DNA from: Terriglobales bacterium
GTDB taxonomy: Bacteria; Acidobacteriota; Terriglobia; Terriglobales; Acidobacteriaceae
Direction of reading: 5' to 3'
NCBI GenBank assembly: GCA_035543055.1
Contig: DATKKJ010000081.1
Span: 1-38,194 of the forward strand
Length of the DNA stretch: 38,194 nt
The stretch's first letter is position 1. Each line of letters starts with the position of its first letter. The position numbers and the translations under genes are program-made. Positions 1 through 9,159 of this stretch are shown here, in pieces. Below the pieces are notes generated by a model. The model searched no databases. It saw only the letters and a program-made list of their open reading frames with translations, and had not been told where the DNA came from.

Positions 1-972
1 GGCGTAGTCGCCACGCACGATCACGCGCCCGCGCGAGGAGAGCTGGCGGTTCAGGCCGTCGGCGTATCCGACGGGCAGCACGGCAATGCGGGCGGGGGCG
101 GGAGTGACGTAGGCGCCGCCATAGCCGACGGCGGTGTGCGCGGGCACGTCGCGCACGGCGATGACGCGGGTCTTCCAGGTCAGCACCGGAAGAACAGGCA
201 ATTCGTGCGAGGTATCGGGAGCGCCGGTGACGGCGGAGACGAACGGCAGGTGATACCCGTAGAGCGCCAGCCCGGGACGGACGAAGTTCATCCAGGTCTT
301 GGGGCGGGTGGCGAGGGCGGCAGAGTTGGCGATGTGCAGGAACTGCGGCGTCAGGCCATGTTCGACCATGGTCGCCGAAGCCTGCCCGAAGCGCGCGATC
401 TGCTGCTCGACCGAAGGCGCGTCCAGCACCTCGGCCGACGCCAGATGGCTGTAGAAGCCTTCCACCCGGAGACGGCGCGCCTGGCGCAGCGCGTCCGCGA
501 GCGCGGGAAGATCGGAGAGGTTGGCGCCCAGACGGGTCATGCCGGTATCGACCTTCAGATGGATGTTGACCTTGTCCTTGGTGAGGCGTTCGGCGGCGTC
601 TTCCAGCAGCTGGATGTGATTGCGGTCCCAGATGGTGGGCGTGAGGTTGTTCTGGACGAGGTACTCTTCCTCGCCGCGGAAGAACCCGGCCATCACCAGA
701 ATGCGTCCCTTGATGCCGGCCTCGCGCAGCAGCATGCCTTCATGGGTGGAGGTGACGCCGAACCACGCGGCGCCTTCCAGTTCAAGCGCGCGGGCACAGC
801 CTTGGGCGCCGTGACCATAGGCGTCGGCCTTCACCACGGCGCAGACCGTCGCCTGCGGGCCAACAAAGTCCTGGACGGTGCGCAGATTGTGGCGGAGGCG
901 GGAGACCGAAACCTCGGCCCAGGTGCGGCGGGAGATCGTTTGCGTTGAGGGGATAACCGAAGATGCGGCCAC
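1..972 (-). CDS. alr: Alanine racemase, 3' end cut by window edge
   Basis: PLP-dependent enzyme that interconverts L- and D-alanine for peptidoglycan synthesis in the cytosol. Reading the minus strand from a GTG at 972 gives 324 codons without a stop. The PLP-lysine motif KADAYGHG is near residue 48 (the lysine). LKVDTGMTRLG, a HIANSAA segment, FVRPGLALYG and VGYADGLNR follow in the family order. A typical Alr is about 360-390 residues, so only the end of the C-terminal beta domain is missing. The GTG start is chosen because the TWAEV segment that opens the family begins about 17 residues later, and no better start lies between it and the ndh stop. It follows ndh by 11 bp. A TATAAT box overlaps the end of ndh, so it may also have its own promoter. 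Confidence 0.93.
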   Translation of the reverse strand, partial: MAASSVIPSTQTISRRTWAEVSVSRLRHNLRTVQDFVGPQATVCAVVKADAYGHGAQGCARALELEGAAWFGVTSTHEGMLLREAGIKGRILVMAGFFRGEEEYLVQNNLTPTIWDRNHIQLLEDAAERLTKDKVNIHLKVDTGMTRLGANLSDLPALADALRQARRLRVEGFYSHLASAEVLDAPSVEQQIARFGQASATMVEHGLTPQFLHIANSAALATRPKTWMNFVRPGLALYGYHLPFVSAVTGAPDTSHELPVLPVLTWKTRVIAVRDVPAHTAVGYGGAYVTPAPARIAVLPVGYADGLNRQLSSRGRVIVRGDYA

Positions 973-982
973 GTCAGTGTTG

Positions 983-988
983 ATTATA
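983..988 (-). promoter_or_regulatory. Candidate -10 box for alr
   Basis: The minus strand reads a perfect TATAAT that overlaps the ndh TAA stop, ten bases before the alr GTG. Initiation about 7 bases downstream would give a nearly leaderless mRNA. I see no convincing -35 box, so this is a motif match only. Confidence 0.35.
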
Positions 989-2294
989 CAGTCGGCGTGC
1001 CGGCGGGGCGGCTGTCTTCGCTGGCGGGCGGTGTGGACGGCAGCAGGGGCTCGATGTCGGTGATCAGCCGGGTCCCGCGCTGCGCCGTGAAGTAGTACCA
1101 GGCCCACTCGATCATGACGAGAACGCGGTTGCGAAAACCGATCAGCCAGAAGAGGTGGATGAAAAGCCACGCTATCCAAGCCATGAAACCGGAGAGGCGG
1201 ATGCGACCGAAGTCGGCGACGGCGGCCGCGCGGCCGATGGTGGCCAGGTTGCCGCGGTCGTCATAGAGGAAGGGCCGGCGCGCCTCGCCGTGCAGGTCGC
1301 GGATGATGTTGGCCGCAGCCGCACGCCCCATCTGGATGGCCGCAGGCGCGACCCCGGGGACCATCTTGCCTTCGGTATCCTTGACCGCCGCCAGGTCGCC
1401 GATCACGAAGACCTCGGGATGGCCGCGGACGGTCAGGTCAGCCTCCACCAGCACGCGCCCGGCACGGTCGGTCGGCGCTCCGAGCAGTTTGCCCAGAGGG
1501 GATGCTGCCACTCCGGCCGCCCAAAGCGTGACCGCAGCCGGCAGACGCGTATCTCCGATACGGACCTCGCCCGGCGTGATGGCTGTGACCACCGTCCCGG
1601 TGCGGACCTCGACCCCCAGGGCCTTAAGCTGCTGTTCGGCGCTGCGGGAGAGGTCCTCAGGGTACGCTGGCAACACCCGCGAAGCGCCCTCCAGGAGAAT
1701 GATGCGGGCGCGCGCCGGATCGATGAAGCGGAAGTTACGGGGCAGGGTCTGGCGGGAGATCTCGGCGAGCGCGCCCGCCAACTCCACCCCGGTGGGGCCG
1801 GCGCCGATGATCACAAAGTTCAGAGGCCCGGGATCCTGACCGCGCGCCGCATTGCGCTCAGCCAGTTCGTACGCCGAAAGGACGCGGCGGCGGATCTCGA
1901 GCGCGTCTTCGATAGTCTTCAACCCCGGCGCGATGGTCTCCCATTCGGGATGGGCGAAGTAGGAGTGCCGCGCCCCGGTGGCGACGATGAGATAGTCGTA
2001 GGAGAGCTGGAAATCGGCCAGCCGCACGCGGCGGGCCTCCAGATCGAAACCCACGACCTCGCCCAGCAGCACCTCGACGTTGCGGGCCTTGCGCAGAATG
2101 CCGCGGATGGGGGCGGCGATATCGCCGGGCGACAGGCCGGCGGTCGCCACCTGGTAGAGCAGCGGCTGGAAGGTGTGGTGGTTCTTCTTATCGATGAGGG
2201 TGATGCGGACGGGATGGGGGCGCAGGGCCTCCGCCGCATACAGCCCACCGAAACCGCCACCGATGATGATGACGTGCGGGTGCGTTCCAGGCAT
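984..2294 (-). CDS. ndh: Type II NADH dehydrogenase (NAD(P)/FAD oxidoreductase)
   Basis: Single-subunit, non-proton-pumping NADH:quinone oxidoreductase that feeds electrons from NADH to the quinone pool at the inner face of the membrane. The 436-residue protein has an N-terminal FAD Rossmann motif IGGGFGGLYAAEAL (about residues 11-24), a second NADH-binding GAGPTGVELAGAL motif near residue 163, and a FAD-contacting VIGDLA near residue 293. The C-terminal segment FMAWIAWLFIHLFWLIGF is the amphipathic or transmembrane anchor typical of NDH-2. Length matches the family. It is on the same strand as alr and the DUF1376-like gene, which may be a loose operon. Confidence 0.9.
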   Translation of the reverse strand: MPGTHPHVIIIGGGFGGLYAAEALRPHPVRITLIDKKNHHTFQPLLYQVATAGLSPGDIAAPIRGILRKARNVEVLLGEVVGFDLEARRVRLADFQLSYDYLIVATGARHSYFAHPEWETIAPGLKTIEDALEIRRRVLSAYELAERNAARGQDPGPLNFVIIGAGPTGVELAGALAEISRQTLPRNFRFIDPARARIILLEGASRVLPAYPEDLSRSAEQQLKALGVEVRTGTVVTAITPGEVRIGDTRLPAAVTLWAAGVAASPLGKLLGAPTDRAGRVLVEADLTVRGHPEVFVIGDLAAVKDTEGKMVPGVAPAAIQMGRAAAANIIRDLHGEARRPFLYDDRGNLATIGRAAAVADFGRIRLSGFMAWIAWLFIHLFWLIGFRNRVLVMIEWAWYYFTAQRGTRLITDIEPLLPSTPPASEDSRPAGTPTV

Positions 2295-2334
2295 CGGTAT
2301 TCAGATTCCGGCGCGCACCGAACGATGCAGCCTC

Positions 2335-2766
2335 TCACGGGCCCGAAGGGGTGGTCTGGCCGCGCTCGTCGGCCGAGAGCACGTTGGCCACATTCACCGT
2401 CTCTGCCGGGATGCGGAAGATCTCTTCCGCATCGATGGCCTCGCGCATGTAGCGATAGGCGTGCAGCAGCGGCGGAAAGTAAAGCATGTGGTTGTGCTGG
2501 TCGAGCGCGAACAGCTTCAGGACCTGGGGCGGGATGGGCCTGTCCCAACTCGCGTGCCCGAAGTGCATGGCCAGGATCTGGCGAAGCTGTTCGGGGTCGT
2601 TGGGCAGATAGCAGGTGGGCACCGCGCCCCAGGAAAGGTCGAGCAGGGCGCTGAAGACCCCGCGGTCGTGAAGGCTGAGTCCGCTCAACCAGAGAGGACG
2701 AAAGGGGAGGGATTTGAAGGGACCGCCACCGAACTGCGGAACCACAGGAACGTAGGCCGTTTTCAT
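2335..2766 (-). CDS. DUF1376 (YdaU)-like hypothetical protein downstream of dnaB
   Basis: This 143-residue protein is not firmly recognised. The start is set at the ATG at 2766 because GGAGG lies 5 bases upstream on the minus strand; a longer upstream reading is poorly supported. The stretch LSLHDRGVFSALLDLSW followed by YLPNDPEQLRQIL resembles the DUF1376/YdaU signature (LSxxExGxYxxLLxxxW, then LPxDxxxLAxxLG). That family is found mainly in phage replication modules next to DnaC- or DnaD-like helicase-loading proteins. The C-terminal 30 residues look disordered. The position just after the chromosomal replicative helicase is suggestive, but a role in helicase loading is only inference. Confidence 0.6.
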   Translation of the reverse strand: MKTAYVPVVPQFGGGPFKSLPFRPLWLSGLSLHDRGVFSALLDLSWGAVPTCYLPNDPEQLRQILAMHFGHASWDRPIPPQVLKLFALDQHNHMLYFPPLLHAYRYMREAIDAEEIFRIPAETVNVANVLSADERGQTTPSGP

Positions 2767-2933
2767 CGAACCTCCGATGTACCGTTCGGGCCCCCGGGGG
2801 AGTGTTCCCAACTGCGGTCCTGCACTTGGACCGCTGTTGGCGCGAAGACGCACCAGCAGCGGTGCAGTTTGTCCGACTGGTTCTTATCGGAGGACGAGGC
2901 AGTGTACTCCCCGTCCCTCGACCTGTAAAGCCT

Positions 2934-4313
2934 TTACATCCCTTCGCCGGCAAACCCCTCGTTCGCCCGCGACTCGAAGCGGGTTGAGCGCTTCATGAAA
3001 GCCAGCGGCACCTTGCCGGTGGGACCATTGCGCTGCTTGGCGATGATCAGCTCGGCCAAGCCGTCGAGGTCGGGGTCGTCGGGCTTGTACACCTCTTCCC
3101 TAAAGATGAAGCAGACCACGTCGGCATCCTGCTCGATGGAGCCGGATTCGCGCAGGTCCGCCAGTTGCGGGCGATGGTCGCCGCCCCGGCTCTCCGGAGC
3201 GCGGCTCAACTGGGAGAGCGCCAGCACGGGCACCCGCAGCTCCTTGGCCAGCGCTTTCAGCCCGCGGGAGATGGCGGAAACTTCCTGGGTGCGGTTCTCG
3301 AAGCGCTTGCCCCCGACCGGCGCGGCGGACATCAGTTGCAGGTAGTCCACGATGAGCAGGTCGAGCCGCTGCTGCTTTTGCGCAAGCCGCCGGGCCTTGG
3401 CCCGCATCTCGTGCAGCGAGATGCCGGGGGTGTCGTCGATGAAGATAGGAGCTTCAGCCAGAGCATTGAGGGCCGTGCTCAGCTTGTCGTAGTCCTCTCG
3501 GCCCAGGAAGCCGGTGCGTAGCTTGTGCGAGTCCACCCGGGCATGCGAGCAGAGCAGGCGCAGCAGCAGCGATTCGCGCGACATCTCCAAGGAGAAGATC
3601 CCGACCGTCTTGTTGCCGATGACCGCGCAATTCTCGGCGATGTTCATGGCGAACGCGGTCTTGCCCATGGAGGGCCTGCCGGCAATGATCACCAGGTCGG
3701 AGGGCTGGAGGCCGCTGGTCAGGTTGTCGAAATCCACGAAATGGGTCTCGAGGCCGGTGATGCGCTGGCCGCGTTCATACAGCGCGTCGATGGACCCGAA
3801 CGAAGTCTTCACGATCTCGGGGATGGCGACGAAGCCCTGCCCCAGGCGCTTCTCGGAGATCTGGAAGATGGCGGATTCGGCGGAATCGAGGATGTCGTCG
3901 GCGGGGTCGCTCTGGTCGAGTGCCCGGGCAATGGCGTTGTTGGCGGCGTTGATCAGCCCGCGCAGCATCGCCTTGTCCTTAACGATGCGGACGTGGTGCT
4001 CGATGTTGGGGCGCCGCGGTACGCCGTCGGTCAGCGACGACAGGTAGGCCACGCCGCCGACCGCCTCGACCTCCTTGTGGCGGCCCAGTTCCTCGGTCAG
4101 GGTGATGATGTCGATGGGGCGGCCGGATTCGGCCAGCTCCATCATGCGGGAGAAGACGCGGCGGTGCGAATCGAGCGAGAAGTCGTCGGGAACGAGCTGC
4201 TCGGCGGCCTCGTTGTAGGAGAAGTTGTCGAGCAGGATGGCGCCCAGGATGGCGCGCTCGGCGTCAACGCTGGAGGGAAGCCCGCGTTCCAGACTGTAAT
4301 CGGTGGTGGCCAA
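2934..4313 (-). CDS. dnaB: Replicative DNA helicase DnaB
   Basis: Hexameric 5'-3' helicase of the replication fork, which also stimulates primase. The 459-residue protein has the N-terminal DnaB domain (residues about 10-110, PSSVDAERAILGAIL) and a RecA-type ATPase domain with Walker A GRPSMGKT (about 212-219), a GIFSLEMS block, Walker B LLIVDYLQLM, and the C-terminal QLADLRESGSIEQDADVV and AKQRNGPTG segments. Start is a TTG at 4313 with AGGAAA just upstream; the next in-frame ATG would remove conserved N-terminal residues. No intein or insertion is seen. It is separated from rpoD by about 800 bp and lies upstream of the DUF1376-like gene on the same strand. Confidence 0.97.
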   Translation of the reverse strand: MATTDYSLERGLPSSVDAERAILGAILLDNFSYNEAAEQLVPDDFSLDSHRRVFSRMMELAESGRPIDIITLTEELGRHKEVEAVGGVAYLSSLTDGVPRRPNIEHHVRIVKDKAMLRGLINAANNAIARALDQSDPADDILDSAESAIFQISEKRLGQGFVAIPEIVKTSFGSIDALYERGQRITGLETHFVDFDNLTSGLQPSDLVIIAGRPSMGKTAFAMNIAENCAVIGNKTVGIFSLEMSRESLLLRLLCSHARVDSHKLRTGFLGREDYDKLSTALNALAEAPIFIDDTPGISLHEMRAKARRLAQKQQRLDLLIVDYLQLMSAAPVGGKRFENRTQEVSAISRGLKALAKELRVPVLALSQLSRAPESRGGDHRPQLADLRESGSIEQDADVVCFIFREEVYKPDDPDLDGLAELIIAKQRNGPTGKVPLAFMKRSTRFESRANEGFAGEGM

Positions 4314-4559
4314 AACTTTCCTGAGGTCCCGAAACCGTTTGTTCGACTAAACACCAAGCAAGCCTGTGAATGCGATACGGAAAACCGCGCACAAATCAAA
4401 ATTCGCGGTGAAAGTTTTGCATGCACACGCCGGCGAGTGTCGCAGGTGGGAGTTTCTGCGGAGAATTCCAGTGCAGAAATTATGACATGGAAGTCAAGAA
4501 ATGGGATTCAACAGCAGGTCGCTCACGGCCAAAAAGCCGTTCGGGATGACACCGGGCAG

Positions 4560-4596
4560 AGACAACAAAGGCGGTTGCGCCAGCCACGCAACCGCC
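4560..4596 (-). terminator. Rho-independent terminator in rpoD-dnaB gap
   Basis: On the minus strand a perfect 10-bp stem (GGCGGTTGCG with CGCAACCGCC, 7-base loop) is followed directly by TTTGTTGT. This is a textbook intrinsic terminator reading toward dnaB. It lies about 515 bp beyond the rpoD stop, so it ends either an rpoD read-through transcript or an independent RNA. Confidence 0.75.
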
Positions 4597-4915
4597 CCGT
4601 TGGGTGCAAATGTCCATGTCCAACCACGGACGTTACCGCCCATGGATGCATGCGCAGGGCGCCCTCTCGCCTTCTGCCCTTATCGGTGAGCTTGCGCCCA
4701 CAAGCAGGGGCGGGACGCGTGGCGCGATCACGGATCCCCGAAGGTTCCGCGACCGTTGTCCGGGCCTTGAATCGTCCTCCGACGCATGAGCCCGTCGCCG
4801 TACCACGCACGCGGACACTGCACGCTCGCGTTGGTGGCAAGATGCCCCAGGCCCATGAAAGCAGGCAAGAGCCTGGGCGGCTCGGTCTGTGCAGAAGTTG
4901 TGACTTTCGTGGATT
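4597..4915 (-). ncRNA. Candidate structured small RNA upstream of terminator
   Basis: This is a proposal, not an identification. The stretch is GC-rich and non-coding, ends at the strong minus-strand terminator at 4560-4596, and contains several local inverted repeats (for example GCTTG with CAAGC around a hexaloop, and GAGCC with GGCTC). I looked for signature sequences of RNase P RNA, tmRNA and SRP RNA and did not find them. A 6S-type RNA cannot be excluded. The 5' end is arbitrary because no clear promoter was found. Confidence 0.25.
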
Positions 4916-5030
4916 AGCTGTGGAAAAGGGAGGAAAACGGGGAGGAAATTGGGGCCACGGATTTGCGAGCCAAACCGCAATTCCATTTTGGCCCTAACGG
5001 TGGCTGAAGCGGCACCCCTACAAAGACATA

Positions 5031-5100
5031 GAAGACGCCCTGGCAGGCGTCTGTACGGAAAAGCATCTCCGCTCGGTAGAGACGCTCGTCAGGGCGTCTC
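5031..5100. repeat. Paired REP-like element, copy 1
   Basis: Two imperfect palindromes in opposite orientation: GAAGACGCCCTGGCAGGCGT at 5031 and GGTAGAGACGCTCGTCAGGG at 5075, each ending in a GTCTC or GTCTG arm. Related pairs occur at 16551-16618 and inside pdhA at 18991-19059. The core unit is GTAGAGACGCCCGnCAGGGCGTCTC or its complement. It lies just after the rpoD stop (5111), where it could form a transcript-end structure. No transposase is nearby. Confidence 0.8.
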
Positions 5101-5110
5101 ATGATCTGGT

Positions 5111-6808
<1,698 letters not shown>

Positions 6809-6895
6809 TAGGAATCCTCTGTGCAGGCGAGGGACTGCTACGGTATGTCAAGGCAGCAGAAAGAGAGAGTAGGCCGCACGCGCCGAAACCCTTTA

Positions 6896-6904
6896 ATGTT
6901 AGCA
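6896..6904 (-). promoter_or_regulatory. Candidate extended -10 promoter for rpoD
   Basis: The minus strand reads TGCTAACAT, an extended -10 match (TGn plus TAACAT), about 88 bases before the rpoD TTG in the AT-rich dnaG-rpoD gap. The -35 region is weak. The rest of the 6809-7047 gap shows nothing else I can name. Confidence 0.35.
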
Positions 6905-7047
6905 GATTAGACTGCGTTTTCACAGAAATACCGCTGCCGACCAGTTCGTCCGTTCGCCCGCTGAATCCTGTTAACTATTAGACGATTCAATAGCTTAGAT
7001 GGTTTCACAGGTTTTCGTCCCAAAGCCGAAATTTTCTCAAGCCGAAT

Positions 7048-8949
7048 TCATTGCCGCAAGCGGGCCGCCAGTTCGCGGTCGATGCGCAGCTTCTCCTGCA
7101 CCAGGCGGTTGAGAGTAGTCGCATCGTTCTGCCGCTCCGCCTGGGCGATCTGGTGCTTCACCTCTTGCTGCTGGCGCTCAAGCCGGCGGCGACGTAGCGC
7201 CACCAGCGCTTCTTCCACCAACTCCATCGTGAGTTCCTCGGCCTCCTGCATCAGGGTGGCGGCCAGGAGCCGGCGATCGGATTCCGAAAGCTCCAGCGTC
7301 ATGGGATCGGCGCCGGCCTCGGCCTTGAGCAGTGCTTCGATGAGCGATTCGGCGGCGAGGCCGCGGTGCAGGCCCTCGCTGGTGAGGGTGAACTCGGCCT
7401 GGCGCCAGAGGTCCGGGATGCCGTCCTCGCCGGAGCGGTCGGAGTGCGGCGTCTCGCTGCTCATGGCGGTGGAAGAGGCAAGAGCGCGGATGATGATCCG
7501 CTCCGCCTGGGTAAGCTGAGCCTCGGCCGGCGCCTTCACCGACGCGGCGCGGGTCGCTGCCGCATGCTTCAAGTCCTGGCGCAGGAGCGCGGAATCGATG
7601 CCGAGCTTCTGGGCGATGTCATTGGCCAGTTCGTCACGCACGATCCGGTTGGGCACGCGCTGGATGTGGGGCAGCAGGAAGTTCAGGGCCTTCACCTTGG
7701 CCTCCGGGGACCGAGGCTGGAACTGCTTCATGGCGCGCTCCATGAGGTAGTCGAAGTACTTGGGCGCGCGTTGCAGCAAGTTCACGTAGGCTTCCCTGCC
7801 CTGCTTACGGACGTAGAGGTCAGGGTCGAAGCCCGGCTCCAGAGTCGCGACCTTGATGCTGAAGTCCTCAGCCACCAGCATGGCCAACGAGCGTTCGGCG
7901 GCGGCGGCGCCCGCGGTGTCGGGGTCAAAATTGACGATGATGCGCTTGGTGTAGCGGCCGAGCAGGCGCACCTGCGCCTCAGTGAACGCGGTGCCGGAGC
8001 TGGCGATCACGTTGTGCTGCCCCGCCATGAACACCGAGATGCAATCCATCTGGCCTTCCACCAGGATCACGCTGTCGAGCTTGCGGATGGCTTCCTTGGC
8101 GCGGTCCAGGTTGTAGAGCACCCGGCCCTTGGAGTAGATGGCGGTCTCGGGCGAGTTCAGGTACTTGGGGCCGGATTTCTCGTCCGTCGCCAGGGTGCGG
8201 CCGGTGAAGGCGATGATCTTCCCCGACTCGTTGGAGATAGGGAAGATGGCGCGGTTACGAAATTTGGAGTAGAGGGTCGCTGGTCGCTGGTCGCTAGTCG
8301 CTGGCTGAGAACCCCTGCCCCTGTCATCCTGAGCGAGGGCTTCAGCCCGAGTCGAAGGCCCCCTACTCTCTTCCGTTTGCTTCCAGGAAAACAAGCCGGA
8401 TACTTTGAGTAGCTCCTCGTCGTATTGGCCCTTCAGGCGGTCGCGCAACAGGAAGCCGGAATCCGGCGCGTAGCCGATGCGGAAGATCTTGATGGCCTCC
8501 TCGGTCAGGCCGCGGTTCTTCAGATACTCGCGCGCCTGGGCGCTTTCCGGGCGGCGCAGTTGCTCTTCGAAGAACACGCAGGCCTTCTCGTGCAGCTCGA
8601 CCAGCGCCCCGCGCAGCTTGGCTTCCTTGGCCTCGGCGGGCGAATCGTAGGTCTGCTTCGGCGGGGGGACGCCAAGCTTCTGCGCCACCAGGCGCACCGC
8701 CTCTGGGAAAGTGATGTTCTCGATCTTCTGCACGAAGCTGTACACGTCGCCGGAAACCCCGCAGCCGAAGCAGTGATAGAACTGGCGGGTCTGGTGGACG
8801 GAGAACGACGGCGTCTTCTCGTTGTGAAAGGGACAAAGCCCGGAAAAATTCTGCGCCCCGGCTTTCTTCAGCTTCACGTAATCGCCGACGATGCGGACGA
8901 TATCCGCCTGCTGTTTCAGGGTGTACGCGAAATCGCCGGGGTTAGCCAT
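7048..8949 (-). CDS. dnaG: DNA primase DnaG with an in-frame repeat insertion
   Basis: Synthesises RNA primers for lagging-strand replication and partners with DnaB. Of 633 residues, the zinc-binding domain is at 37-66 (C39, H42, C60, C63), then comes the RNA-polymerase core, and the Toprim fold has LVEGQMDC (E298) and NFDPDTAG (D342, D344). The C-terminal helicase-binding part is rich in charged helices. Between LKVSGLFSWK and YSKFRNRAIFPI, where other DnaGs have a short linker, there are about 33 extra low-complexity residues (about 193-226). They are encoded by repeat DNA at 8275-8360 (see that entry). The insertion keeps the frame and sits in a likely surface loop, so the enzyme is probably functional. 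ATG start at 8949. Confidence 0.96.
   Translation of the reverse strand: MANPGDFAYTLKQQADIVRIVGDYVKLKKAGAQNFSGLCPFHNEKTPSFSVHQTRQFYHCFGCGVSGDVYSFVQKIENITFPEAVRLVAQKLGVPPPKQTYDSPAEAKEAKLRGALVELHEKACVFFEEQLRRPESAQAREYLKNRGLTEEAIKIFRIGYAPDSGFLLRDRLKGQYDEELLKVSGLFSWKQTEESRGPSTRAEALAQDDRGRGSQPATSDQRPATLYSKFRNRAIFPISNESGKIIAFTGRTLATDEKSGPKYLNSPETAIYSKGRVLYNLDRAKEAIRKLDSVILVEGQMDCISVFMAGQHNVIASSGTAFTEAQVRLLGRYTKRIIVNFDPDTAGAAAAERSLAMLVAEDFSIKVATLEPGFDPDLYVRKQGREAYVNLLQRAPKYFDYLMERAMKQFQPRSPEAKVKALNFLLPHIQRVPNRIVRDELANDIAQKLGIDSALLRQDLKHAAATRAASVKAPAEAQLTQAERIIIRALASSTAMSSETPHSDRSGEDGIPDLWRQAEFTLTSEGLHRGLAAESLIEALLKAEAGADPMTLELSESDRRLLAATLMQEAEELTMELVEEALVALRRRRLERQQQEVKHQIAQAERQNDATTLNRLVQEKLRIDRELAARLRQ
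8275..8360. repeat. Composite repeat inside dnaG: four GGTCGCT heptamers plus half palindrome
   Basis: 8275-8302 is four tandem 7-bp units (GGTCGCT three times, then AGTCGCT). At 8323-8360 follows a GTCATCCTGAGCGAGGGCTT... palindrome related to the longer elements at 29685, 31707 and 32263. No complementary heptamer arm is present, so this looks like a one-armed or decayed copy. The frame of dnaG is preserved through it. Confidence 0.8.
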
Positions 8950-9071
8950 CGGACAGACTACTCCGTTTGGATTCTGGTCTAATGAACGGCGCCGCGCACC
9001 AGAAATCGGAATCCGGTTGTGGAATTACTGTGGATATCCGGTGCTTGCCGGTGGATGGCGGCGGAAAAACA

Positions 9072-9142
9072 AGTCAGATCGAAGAACGAAGATCGCAGAA
9101 GTGATGGTCTTCACTAGTCCTGCATTCTTACTTCTGCAATCT
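9072..9142. repeat. Heptamer hairpin between dnaG and mutS2
   Basis: Left arm 9072-9099 is four 7-bp units ending in AGA (AGTCAGA, TCGAAGA, ACGAAGA, TCGCAGA). Right arm 9122-9142 is three units ending in TCT (GCATTCT, TACTTCT, GCAATCT). The arms are complementary and could form an imperfect hairpin 17 bases after the mutS2 stop. The same heptamer set recurs at 25513-25590 in the phage cluster. The rest of the 8950-9159 gap shows nothing else recognisable. Confidence 0.8.
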
Positions 9143-9159
9143 GACCTGTCGTTGGTTTG

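Larger units (their letters stand above)
4314..5110. other. Long intergenic region between rpoD and dnaB
   Basis: About 800 bp without a convincing protein gene. Short open frames exist on both strands, but none has a recognisable product or a good ribosome-binding site. The rpoD-proximal end holds a paired REP-like element (5031-5100). The middle holds a minus-strand intrinsic terminator (4560-4596) that must end some transcript, possibly a structured RNA. The dnaB-proximal 250 bp is noticeably more AT-rich and probably carries the dnaB promoter and leader; I could not pick out a clean -35/-10 pair. Confidence 0.6.

Noticed and set aside
4314-5110. RNase P RNA, tmRNA or SRP RNA in the rpoD-dnaB gap
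   Set aside because: Their conserved signature sequences were not found by reading either strand.
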